Shown: positions 49,601 to 58,667 of the stretch, piece by piece | Position numbering within the stretch: position 1 is the first letter of the stretch | Layout: each line of letters begins with the position of its first letter | Assembly (NCBI GenBank): GCA_030737875.1 | Contig: CM060910.1 | Span: 70,006,501-70,070,500, forward strand | DNA from: Allium sativum | Taxonomy: Eukaryota; Streptophyta; Magnoliopsida; Asparagales; Amaryllidaceae | Direction of reading: 5' to 3' | DNA: 64,000 nt | The notes under the pieces: generated by a model | The model's input: only the letters and a program-made list of their open reading frames with translations | The model's database searches: none | Told to the model about the DNA's origin: nothing | Translations under genes and position numbers: made by a program

Positions 49601-50184
49601 GCTTATATGATGCTTCATTTATTAATTGATTCTACATTGAAATTGACTTAGACAATATGCGAGAGAATATTATTTTTGTAAGATGCCATGCTTGATAGCT
49701 TAAATTTTTCAGTTGGATTTTACGTAAAATTTTTCATTATAAATATTAATTATTTTAGATGATTTTCAATTATGGTCACTGTACTAACTACGTGTTTCGA
49801 GCAAGGAATGTTATGCATGAATGGTAAAATACACTTAAAACATGCAATTTTTAATTATAAAAAAGATACTATTTTTTTATTGGAGAAAACACGTAGTGTT
49901 TCTTTATAAATAGTTTTATGAGAAAATGGAAACTAACCAGATAAATCTTAAATCTAAATTTTGAAAATCCAGTTTTTATTTTCTGTAAGTATCGAGCATC
50001 AAAATCTCAAAATTCAACCTTTAAAAAAAAGGCTTAACAAAGTCAACTTTAATATCTTTTTAGCAAAACCGTCCGATTTTTAAGATGACAACAAACACCT
50101 TTTATTATAACTAATAATAAAAAAAATCAGTATAATACAGGTGATTGATAGTTGTCAATCAGCTACGGTTTAATATCTTAACAT

Positions 50185-50240
<56 letters not shown>

Positions 50241-50980
50241 CGCACGCGCTAAAAATCGAAGTATTTGATTATTATGATTTTCTCCTTTTCAGTCTACTGA
50301 AATGCGAGCTAAATTAAATATGACAATCACTAAGGGAAAGAACCCAATTTTTCTTTCTTTCAACAAATACATTAATGGCACCCTAGTCTAAATTGTTTTT
50401 CAGCTTAACAGTTTTGAACATTTATAGTTGCATCTGTGTGCGTAGCAACATTTATAAGTTATATTGTTTACATTATGATATAACACACAATATTTATTAG
50501 TTACCTATATTTCTTACATTATAATATACTCTATCACTTTAATATATAACATTTGAATCCACTAAAATAATTTTTTGATTTAATCATTGTTAGTTTGTAA
50601 CTATACCGATATTAATTTCACACTTAGCATAATTTCTTTATTTCATGTATAAAATACTATTATTACACCGAATGCGTGGATCGTTGAAAATATACCCCAT
50701 ATACAATGAATCCATTTCGAAATTATGTATAACTTGAATTAATAAGCATGCTCATTCATGTATTGCTACCAAGTAAGGGATAATTAACATATGATGTTCA
50801 ACTTTTGTGTAAATATATTATTCTCCAAAAATTAGTATACTATGTGTGCTTCTACACCACTTAAGGAGATTAACCGATAAACGTTTTATATTGGTACTCA
50901 ACAGATAAAACAATAAAAATAAACTCAATCTGCAAATTTAATCTTTGTCCTTATAAAACTAAAATATAAAAACATATCAC
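46636..50980. other. Helitron right arm, second part; no gene recognised
   Basis: About 4.3 kb, strongly AT-rich, intron-like. A possible exon-like stretch after a CAG at about 48,858-48,960 (reads MMYDVLLVLAIIHPYILAAL) has no recognised family. A (TA)n(TG)n run lies at 50,185-50,237. No helicase or Rep motif was seen on either strand. Confidence 0.4.
50185..50237. repeat. (TA)n(TG)n microsatellite
   Basis: TATATATATATATA followed by about 18 TG units. Confidence 0.95.
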
Positions 50981-50996
50981 TAAACAAAATTTCGGT

Positions 50997-51028
50997 GAGC
51001 CCGTGTGCGTAGCACGGGTTCACACTAG
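50997..51028 (+). other. Helitron 3' terminus
   Basis: Hairpin with CCCGTG and CACGGG arms, then TTCACACTAG, then T at 51,029. The GC-rich hairpin about ten bases before CTAG, in otherwise AT-rich DNA, is the standard Helitron end. Confidence 0.92.
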
Positions 51029-51981
51029 TTGACAAATAAATTCAATGTTACAATACACCTTTCTTGCACCATTATCAAACCAAACTATTAACAAAAAACT
51101 CATAATAAAACATACACAATAAATACGTTTAACATTCAACGCCAAATTTAACTCATATTATTATGCATATGCCATCAGCTCATATGAAACAGTGGTGTTT
51201 AGAGCTCAAGAAACTAACTTATATACTCAAACAAATGGAAAACCCAAGCATGCATGGGAGAGTTACCACTAAGAAGGAGACAACAACTTTGAACATTACC
51301 AAACAAAAGGGCTGGTAGCAGCATTTGAAAATAGTTGTTCACAGGAAGGAGCTCATGCACCCATTCAAAAAGAAGTTTAAGGATACAAAACGTTTAGAGA
51401 GGATGAGAATGCACACCCACATAAGCTTAAAAACAAGCACGCATATGATGAACAAAAAAATAAGTTGAGATCTAGACTAATATGCATACGATTTGTAATC
51501 CCAAGCTGAGATCCAGACTAATAAATTGAAATCTTTTTGTAATCCCAAACTAATCAAACAATAGATGAGAAAACCTAATCGCATACTTTGACCATAGAAC
51601 TACATCGTACAAAAAGCAAATAAACACCATACGTGCTAAAAGAGAACCGATTCCGACAACAGACGAGAAGAGATACAAATCGTAATCTTATTCTTTAAGC
51701 CGCAGTCGAGAGACAACAGATAAGAACCGATTTTGAAAGAGAATCGTATTCTTTACACCGCAGAAGATTTGGGAGAGAAAAACTAATCGTATTTGTGACT
51801 TGGAAGCGTGATAAACACTGGAACGTGAAAATGACAATTTTGCCCAGGTAGTTGAATTGCATCACGGAATTAACAGTAAGGGTATCAAATTACGGTAATA
51901 ACCGTTAGTTTATTGTCATAATAATAACCGTGATAATTAACAACGAAATAAGTGTGACAAATGGGCCTGTTTGGTGTATTG
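51029..51981 (-). mobile_element. CACTA-3 right end with subterminal repeats
   Basis: Ends ...GGCCTGTTTGGTGTATTG at 51,981. Its inverse CAATACACCAAACAGGCC matches the CACTA-2 left terminus at 17 of 18 bases, so this is the corresponding end of a related element in reverse orientation. The subterminal part has TTACGGTAATAACCGTTAG and ATAATAACCGTGATAA. An imperfect direct repeat CGTA(A)TCTTATTCTTTA(A/C) with CCGCAG is near 51,681-51,765. The reading of copia-3 starts immediately after. The left end of CACTA-3 was not found, and GAC after the terminus has no visible partner. Confidence 0.7.
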
Positions 51982-53847
51982 GACATTCAAATGGTGTTTC
52001 CGATGATGTTGTGGTTGATGAGGATAGTATGGATACTGGCACAGAAGATCAAACTCAAGGTGGAGCTCATACAGAGACCAGGCATGTTAGAGAAAGAAGA
52101 AAGTCTAGATGGATTGATGAGTTTGTTGGTTTGAGCATCAAAGACATTGACTTTGATGATATGGCAACATATGCATTAAACGTTGTCCATGATGAGCCCA
52201 GAGATTATAGAGACGTTATTGCATCAGTTGACAGTTCCAGCTAGTTAGTAGCTATGGAAGAGGAGATCGAATATTTATGGAAAAATCACACTTGGGATTT
52301 GGTGCCACTTCCTACCGACAAGAGAGCTATTGGATGTAAGTGGATATATAGAGTGAAAGACGGCGGAAATGGAGATTTCAGATATAAAGCAAGACTATAG
52401 CAAAGGGTATGTTCAAAAGAAAGAGGTAGAGTATTATGACATCTTTGCTCCAGTTGTTAGGCATACTTCCATTCGTATTCTCTTGGCATTAGTTGTTCAT
52501 TATGACATGAAGTTAGAGAAACTAGATGTCAAAACTGCTTTCTTGCGTGGTTATTTGGATGAAGAGATTTATTTGCGGCAGCCGAAAGGGTTCATTGATA
52601 GTAGCAGGCCAGACTGTGTTTGTAAACTTAACAAATCTATTTACGGACTGAAGCAGTCGCCTAGACTATGGTACAAGAGATTTGATAAGTTTATGCTTTC
52701 ACAAGGATACTCCAGAAGCTTCAAAGACCAGTGTGTTTATTTTAGGAGATGTGACGATGACATGATTTATTTGTTGTTATATGTTGATGATATGTTGATT
52801 GCATCTCAGAGTATGGTCAAAATTAAGGAGTTGAAACAGAGCTCAATAGAGAGTTTGATATGAAGGATTTGGGAAATGCACAAAGAATATTGGGTATGGA
52901 AATAAGCAGGGATAGGAAGCACGGAGAGTTAAAGCTCACTCAGGCACAGTACATCGAGAAAGTTCTTGCTCGATTTTGGATGGTGAAAGCCAAACCGGTA
53001 GGCACTCCTTTATGCTCTCATTTTAAGTTGTTGAAAGACCAGTCTCCTACATCGGAAGAAGGTAAAAGGTATATGGCTAATATACCTTATTCTAGTGTTG
53101 TTGGTGGTCTCATGTATGCGATGGTGTGCACGAGACCAGATTTGGCCCATGCAATTGGTGTTGTCAGTCGATATATGTGTAACCCAAGCAAAGAACATTG
53201 GTAAGCAGTGAAGTGGATTCTTAGATATCTTCGAGGCACTTCTTCGGTGGACTTGCTATATGGTGGAGTAGATGGTGACATCTTTCTTAGAGGATACTGT
53301 GATTTTGATTATGTTGGGGATAGAGATGCTAGGAAGTCAGTGTCGGGCTATTTTTTTACACATGGCATAGGCTCGATTTCATGGAGATCAAAGCTGCAAT
53401 CTATCGTAGATTTGTCGACTACCGAAACAGAGTTGATATCGATTGTAGAAGCAACAAAGGAAGGATTGAACTTACTTCAGTTGTTGGATGATCTTTCAAT
53501 GACGCAGCGGACAGTAGAGCTATTTTTAGACAGTGATCAGAGTGTGATTCATCTTGTTGAGAATCAAGCTTATAGTTCACAGACAAAGCACATTGATGTT
53601 AGAGGTTTTTTTCTTATGCTTAAGGAAGAACAAAGCAAGATCAAATTATTGAAGGTGCGTGATTCAGATAATCCTTCAGATATGATGATCAAGTCACTTA
53701 CAAAGGGCAAGTTTGAGCATTGCTCAAACTTGATCAGTTTGCTTCATGTTACTTGAGCGTCATTGGGCGCTGGGCCCAACAACTTTTATGTTGATTGTTG
53801 AAGATGAGATGATGAAGAAAGACCGTCATATTTGAATCAATGTGGAG
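51982..53847 (+). pseudogene. Copia-3 pol remnant (RT and RNase H), broken
   Basis: After the linker HVRERRKSRWIDEFVGL comes the copia reverse transcriptase: IGCKWIYRVK, LDVKTAFLRGYLDEEIYLRQ (about 52,525-52,580), SIYGLKQSPRLWYKRFD and the intact YVDD box (about 52,780-52,791). Then come the connection region MKDLGNAQRILGMEI, GGLMYAMVCTRPDLAHA, and RNase H (GYCDFDYVGDRDARKSVSGY, SWRSKLQS, ending near 53,754). Stops or shifts are at 52,244, near 52,397, 52,857 and 53,204. Gag, protease and integrase are absent, replaced by CACTA-3. A purine-rich AATGTGGAG precedes the 3' LTR. Confidence 0.93.
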
Positions 53848-54472
53848 TGTTGAAATTGATGATTCAAATATTTGTAGAGAAGGAAAGAAATTGATTGATT
53901 GTCAATCAAATATTTGTAGAGAAGAAAAGAAATTGATTGATTGTCAATCAATTAATTGGCTCCTATATGGAAAGATATAAGAGGAAGTTTTCTTTTGGAA
54001 AGAAAAATAATTAATAGGCCAATCAATCAATTAATGAAGAATCAATTTACTCAGGGAAAGAGATTGAGACCATGATTGCGCCAACCATTTATGCTGCAAT
54101 CAAATCAAGAAAGATATTATTATTTTTTCTTCATGTCCAAGTAATCTAGAAACTTTTCTTCTTTATCTCCAAGAAATCTCTCTATATAAATAGGGGTCAT
54201 GTTATTGTATGGAAAAAAAAAACATTCCACCATTAGTCTTCTCTCTATTCTAATCTTCTTCCTCTCTTATGTACTCATTTCTTCATTGAGAAATAAAAGT
54301 TGTTGGGTCTCCGTGGACGTAGGATATTCATATCTGAACCACGTTAAATCTTCTACGTCCTTTTTTTTTGTTCTTTGTTTTTCGTGAGATTAGATAATTG
54401 TTTTGTTATACTCCATTGGTATCTAAATAGACAATACTAGATCTTCATCAAAATTCCGCATAAATCACAACA
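53848..54472 (+). mobile_element. Copia-3 3' LTR, complete, 625 bp
   Basis: TGTTGAAATTG ... ATAAATCACAACA, with TGTTG/CAACA inverted ends. Includes the ATTGATTGTCAATCAATT block, TATATAAATAGGGG (about 54,182-54,195) and the GGGTCTCCGTGGACGTAGG block. CTCTTATGTACTC (about 54,265) is the uninterrupted counterpart of the CACTA-1 insertion site in the 5' LTR. CCAAT follows. Confidence 0.93.
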
Positions 54473-54477
54473 CCAAT
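54473..54477. repeat. Right target-site duplication of copia-3 (CCAAT)
   Basis: Matches CCAAT at 12,584-12,588. Confidence 0.8.
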
Positions 54478-56133
54478 GTCATATTTAAAATAAATACCAA
54501 AATCATGTTTGCTAGAATAAAATATGTTTGCCTTGATTTGCTTTTAGAGTGCACATGTGTAAGGTAAGAGTATATCTTAAAGCTCGATCCTTATAAACAC
54601 AAGGCTGTGACAAATTTAAACCCCAAAAAATAAAAATAAAAATATAGAAAGAAAAGAAAAGAACACGCACATTAAGATGAATGAAGGTAGATGTTCACAA
54701 ACCTTGTGGCAAAGATTTAGTTGTAGATTTCATCGACTTCCATTTACCAATTTCACTCACATTATCTCTACTCACGACTCACTAGAATGTATCATGGCTA
54801 ATCAAAAGGATAGTTAAATGGTAATTTTTGTTTGCATCCACAATATTGTTTAGTTCGTCCACGCTACTTTTAAACATGATTTTCCTTTTGCACAAAATAT
54901 AAATTAATTTAGTTTATCCGTGGTAATGTTTTCATTTTGTCTACAAATAGACTCTTCTTCTTATAACTATGATCATTTATTTAAGCTGCTAATTGAAAAG
55001 TTTCAATGATCATGCTCAATATAACCACTTTTTCATAATAAATTCACACTCTATGCTGTGCGCTCATTGTATATATAGTTATATCAAACTATCAACAACA
55101 TCAATGTCTGCTTAATGTTGTCCTTGTGATATGATTGAATATCATATTGCACAATAATATAACAGTTAATACGTGAATCATTTTAGTATTTGGTATGAAG
55201 AAGATTGGTTTTGACTTTTGAGAGTCATCTTAACATTTTATGAATTATGAAACCTTATGGTAGACATTGTCATCACATTCTTTTTTACTTTTCTTACAAA
55301 GTATAATAAATCCATCATCTATGAAATAGATGAACATTCAACCATTTAATCTGTAGCGATGAGAAAGTGTAGAAATAGTTTCGATGCATGAAGAAGAAAG
55401 TATCAATCTAAAGAAATACCAAAATTAAATAATTTTGATTTACATATTTATATGAGATGGTTTCGCTAAATACATTATCCTTTGAAGACATAATATTAAA
55501 TGTTTTTTTTTTCACTTAACAATTCATTGCTTCTTCGCAATTTATATAGCAAACAGAAATTGCTTCTATATATATGGATCGTAAATCTAATGTTGTTGAC
55601 AAAATGTAATTGAATGCTAAACTAGTATACAACTTGAATAAATCCAGTTACAACCTAAACGTAAAAACAGTACCACTCCTGAAAAATTGCTCTACCAACG
55701 TTCTGCATGGTAACCCTTTCCAGGATAACATCGATCTTAACTTACAGTTATTCCTTTAGAATGCCAGAGCGTGGTCCAAATAAAAGCACTGCATTCATTC
55801 AATCTTATTTTCTATGTTGTTTTTGCTCTCACAAACTCAGTTTGGTCATAGTCTTCACAATTTAGGATACCAAGTGGAGAAACTAACCTCTGCAATGCTA
55901 TCGAGAACTGCAAGTGCCCACCAGCAAATTGGTAGGCTACCTCTGTTGTCTAAAAGCAGAAGCAACAGCCCGCTAAAGAATAAACCACTAGTTATTGCTA
56001 TATTTAAGAATTTCGTATCTCCGCTAGCTATCGGGGTGCCTTCCAATTTATTTCTCTTACTACGTATTATGCGGTAATAACATTTATTTTGATCTACAAA
56101 AGTTGTGTTTGTCAATGGAAATAGAAAAAGAAG

Positions 56134-56181
<48 letters not shown>

Positions 56182-56289
56182 TTTAGTTGATTAGTCAGAT
56201 AATCCACACTTGCATACATGCAAGTTTTCTTGCATTCAAAAAGTACTTACACTCACTATTTGAAGGTGTACTTGCACGAACTAATCTAA
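54478..56289. other. Gene-island flank downstream of the kinase gene
   Basis: AT-rich non-coding sequence with a 46-base poly-A run at 56,134-56,179. A minus-strand frame at 55,855-56,020 reads ITSGLFFSGLLLLLLDNRGS...ICWWALAVLD, hydrophobic enough for a membrane segment; it could be a piece of a membrane-protein gene, but no family is recognised. Confidence 0.35.
56134..56179. repeat. Poly-A run
   Basis: 46 A residues after AGAAAAAGA. On the kinase strand it is a T-run just past the stop codon region. Confidence 0.95.
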
Positions 56290-57282
56290 CTAATTTAGGA
56301 TTGGCATATTTTCTCTCATAATTTTCATCACTTCACCAGCAGACGGCCTTAGAGTCGGGTTTTCTCCAATGCATTTCTCAGCAATTTTCATCATAACTCT
56401 AGCTTCCTTTTCATCATAATTTTTCCCTAACTTAACATCAATCAATTTTCCTATTCCTTCTACTCCATGAGAGCTCAGCTTCAAGTGAGGTCTCATCATG
56501 CTCGTCAACAACCGTGAATTCTTTGTCATAAATGGTTCAAGCCCTGTAACAAGTTCTAAAACTAGCACCCCAAAACTATACACATCACTTTTCTTTGAAA
56601 TCAACCCCGATCGAATGTAACTCGGGTCGGTATAACCTGGAGATCCCATCATCACGTTATTATGGTTAACGATGTCAGAGAATCCCAACCGCGCAGATCC
56701 AAAATCACATAGTTTTGGATTGAAGCTTTGGTCGAGAAGAACATTAGAGGCCTTCACATCTCCATGAATAATAGGAAGGTCACATTGTTCATGTAGATGC
56801 TCCAAAGCCATTGCTATCTGATATGCAATAGAAACACGTTGAAACCAAGAGAGGGTACTAGTAGCATTACTCTGTTCATGTAGCATATGATGAAGTGTTC
56901 TATTCTGAACGTGTTCCATGACCAAAACTCCAGAAGATTCTCCATCGTCGCCATAGCCAAGAAGACGCACTATATTTGGATGACTGTTGTTGAGATGGAG
57001 AAAGACATCAAGTTCTTTTCTGAACATCGAATGAAGGCGCTTGCTTGGTTCATGGACTTTGGCTGCCGCTTTCATATTGTTTGGAAATCTAACAAGATGT
57101 ACTGTACTATAACCTCCTTCTCCGATGATGTTTAGAGAATTTTCCAGCAGAGCCCTGACTTTTCTGCATGAAATTTGTTCGATTTTTGAAGGATGCTTGA
57201 TAATGTCTTCATCTTCAGCCACTGCAGATATTTTCTTTGAGGCCGAACAGCAGCCGGAGATGTACCTGAAGAAGAGCTTCAT
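56290..57282 (-). CDS. Receptor-like cytoplasmic protein kinase, 330 aa, single exon
   Basis: Uninterrupted frame on the minus strand, apparently complete. There is no signal peptide or membrane segment; Cys11-Cys12 near the N-terminus could be lipidated (inference). Kinase landmarks: glycine loop GEGGYSTVH (54-62), ATP lysine K75 in AAAKVHE, alphaC-type Glu90, hinge VMEHV (121-125), catalytic HGDVKASNVLL (173-183) with D175, K177 and N180, DFG at 193-195, activation end GSPGYTDPSY (213-222), D233 in KSDVYSFGVL, and R312. All core catalytic residues are present, so it is probably an active Ser/Thr kinase. The loop has HGD instead of HRD, as in several plant receptor-like cytoplasmic kinase groups. 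No extracellular domain, hence likely a membrane-associated signalling kinase. The start is the first Met of the frame; length is normal for this type. Substrate and pathway are unknown. It is flanked on both sides by retrotransposons. Confidence 0.93.
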   Translation of the reverse strand: MKLFFRYISGCCSASKKISAVAEDEDIIKHPSKIEQISCRKVRALLENSLNIIGEGGYSTVHLVRFPNNMKAAAKVHEPSKRLHSMFRKELDVFLHLNNSHPNIVRLLGYGDDGESSGVLVMEHVQNRTLHHMLHEQSNATSTLSWFQRVSIAYQIAMALEHLHEQCDLPIIHGDVKASNVLLDQSFNPKLCDFGSARLGFSDIVNHNNVMMGSPGYTDPSYIRSGLISKKSDVYSFGVLVLELVTGLEPFMTKNSRLLTSMMRPHLKLSSHGVEGIGKLIDVKLGKNYDEKEARVMMKIAEKCIGENPTLRPSAGEVMKIMRENMPILN

Positions 57283-57309
57283 GTTGGGAATATTGATTGG
57301 AATAAGAGA

Positions 57310-57335
57310 TCTGCATGTGACGTATATATTAATGA
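57310..57335 (-). promoter_or_regulatory. Possible TATA region of the kinase gene
   Basis: TATATATTAATG lies about 40 bases upstream of the ATG on the minus strand. Given the short distance, the 5' leader would be very short, so the true promoter may lie further upstream. Weak call. Confidence 0.25.
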
Positions 57336-58273
57336 ATGCACGAATGGGGAAGGGAAACTTCCAAGCGTGTGGTTAGTGAGATACACGAACCAGCAAGCAG
57401 TAGTCTGTCAGTCATACATCAAGCAGGTACATCAGTACATGAATATTCATTGCAATATATAAACCATGTAACCAACCCAAAGCAGATCTGCTTTCGGTGA
57501 ATTATCTGATGCTGCAGCAGGGCAATTGCCCAAGTATTAATGATATCGTAATATTATGAAATGTCCTTTGAATATCAATGCTGATCTAATATTATTATTC
57601 ATAGGACCCAAGGGTTCAATGTATCCATATCAGAATTGTACCAACCGACAAGGGATTGCAAAGATTCAGAATTATTTTATAAATGGTTTTATACAAAATA
57701 TAATTAATAATAGTATAATTTTTGTTGATATTAAAATGGCATTTTGAGGGAAAATTTTATAAATAGCATTTTATTGTAAATAAAGATGTTTAATTTCTGC
57801 AAAACTGATGAAGTTGGAATAAACAGTTGCTACGATGGATTTTTTTAAACAGAAATGCTACTTTGCGCGCTTTTCATTTTGTCAAAAACTATGGTAGAGA
57901 CAAAAAAATAGGAGGCTCACTCCTTGAATTACACAAATACCCCCTTGAATTCAACGCTTGCCACCCCTGAATTCCGGATTTACCTCTATTTCTTACTTTT
58001 TGACAAAAACCTTTTCGGGTATTGTAGCATTTCTCTTTTTTAAATGCATCTTCTTTTCGTTTTAAGATATCTAAAAAATTCATAAATTAACAATATTTTG
58101 AGAAGGGAATTTCACTTTTTGTTGTTCGAAATACAGGAGAGATATAATTATTAGATATAGAAATTTCTAGGAAGATGTAAATAATTAAAACAGGGAATAA
58201 TTATTTGCATAGGCACCCAGAAACTTGGTGCATCTTCCCGTTATTGTTCGTGCATGTTTTTGGCCAACTCGTA
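57336..58273. other. Kinase upstream region, no gene recognised
   Basis: AT-rich. Short frames (57,556-57,747 plus; 57,889-58,083 minus) show no family motif. Confidence 0.4.
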
Positions 58274-58347
58274 TGTTGTTGAGCTGAAATGACGTATAAA
58301 GAGTTAATGCTATACACTGAAGGAATGTATTCAACTGTGCTACATTA

Positions 58348-58483
58348 CCCGAATACAAATCGGGTAAAATACCAAAATGTGAGAGGAAGTAGTGGGACCC
58401 CAATTCCGAAATTTAGGGCGAAATTCATGGAAGGTCCACCCCTTTCTTTCACATTTTGGTGTTTTACCCGATTTGTATTCGGG
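58348..58483. repeat. Foldback (inverted repeat) in copia-4 LTR
   Basis: Arms of about 40 bases: ACCCGAATACAAATCGGGTA at the left and its inverse TACCCGATTTGTATTCGGGT at the right, extending through CCAAAATGTGA/TCACATTTTGG, around a loop of about 55 bases. Each arm also contains the smaller CCCGAATACAAATCGGG palindrome. Confidence 0.9.
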
Positions 58484-58563
58484 TGAAACAACATTTTCCA
58501 TTTTTATTTCTTTTATTATGTATTTCGGCCCAACAGGTTTCACAGCCCATCAACATTATTTGT

Positions 58564-58571
58564 ATATAAAT
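58564..58571 (+). promoter_or_regulatory. TATA box of copia-4 LTR
   Basis: TATAAATA, placed as expected in the U3 part of a short copia LTR. Confidence 0.55.
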
Positions 58572-58654
58572 ACAACTTCAGGATATGTACAATTCTTTCA
58601 AGCAATAATGCAAAAACCATTTCCTCCAATTTATCTTTTACAACATTTCTAATT

Positions 58655-58667
58655 TGGTATCAAAGCA
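58655..58667 (+). promoter_or_regulatory. Primer-binding site of copia-4
   Basis: TGGTATCAAAGCA, one base off the initiator tRNA-Met complement TGGTATCAGAGC used by most plant copia elements. Confidence 0.85.

Larger units (their letters stand above)
18500..51028 (+). mobile_element. Helitron (about 11.3 kb after removing the LTR-A array), termini intact
   Basis: The 5' terminus TCTATACTATACTATTAAAG at 18,500 follows A and has the form usual for plant Helitrons. The 3' terminus carries a hairpin CCCGTG-TGCGTAG-CACGGG (51,000-51,018), then TTCACACTAG, and is followed by T at 51,029. This gives insertion between A and T without target duplication. No other matching terminus of either kind was seen between them, so I pair them, though a chimera of two Helitrons is possible. 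No Rep/helicase frame is visible, so it is non-autonomous or degraded. It contains a MULE-like element, LTR-A array with CACTA-2, SINE-like sequence and hAT-like MITE. Confidence 0.78.
58277..58645 (+). mobile_element. Copia-4 5' LTR, about 370 bp
   Basis: Start TGTTGAGCTGAAATG (58,277, or 58,274 with TGTTGTTGAG), end ...TTTTACAACA at 58,645. The right limit is supported by the primer-binding site ten bases downstream. A TATA box TATAAATA at 58,564-58,571 fits a promoter about 80 bases before the LTR end. The interior holds a long foldback (58,348-58,483). The 3' LTR is outside the window, so the start is only tentative. Confidence 0.65.

Noticed and set aside
55855..56115. Minus-strand hydrophobic ORF near the kinase gene
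   Set aside because: Possible membrane segment, but no recognisable family, start or exon partners; mentioned only in the flank description.
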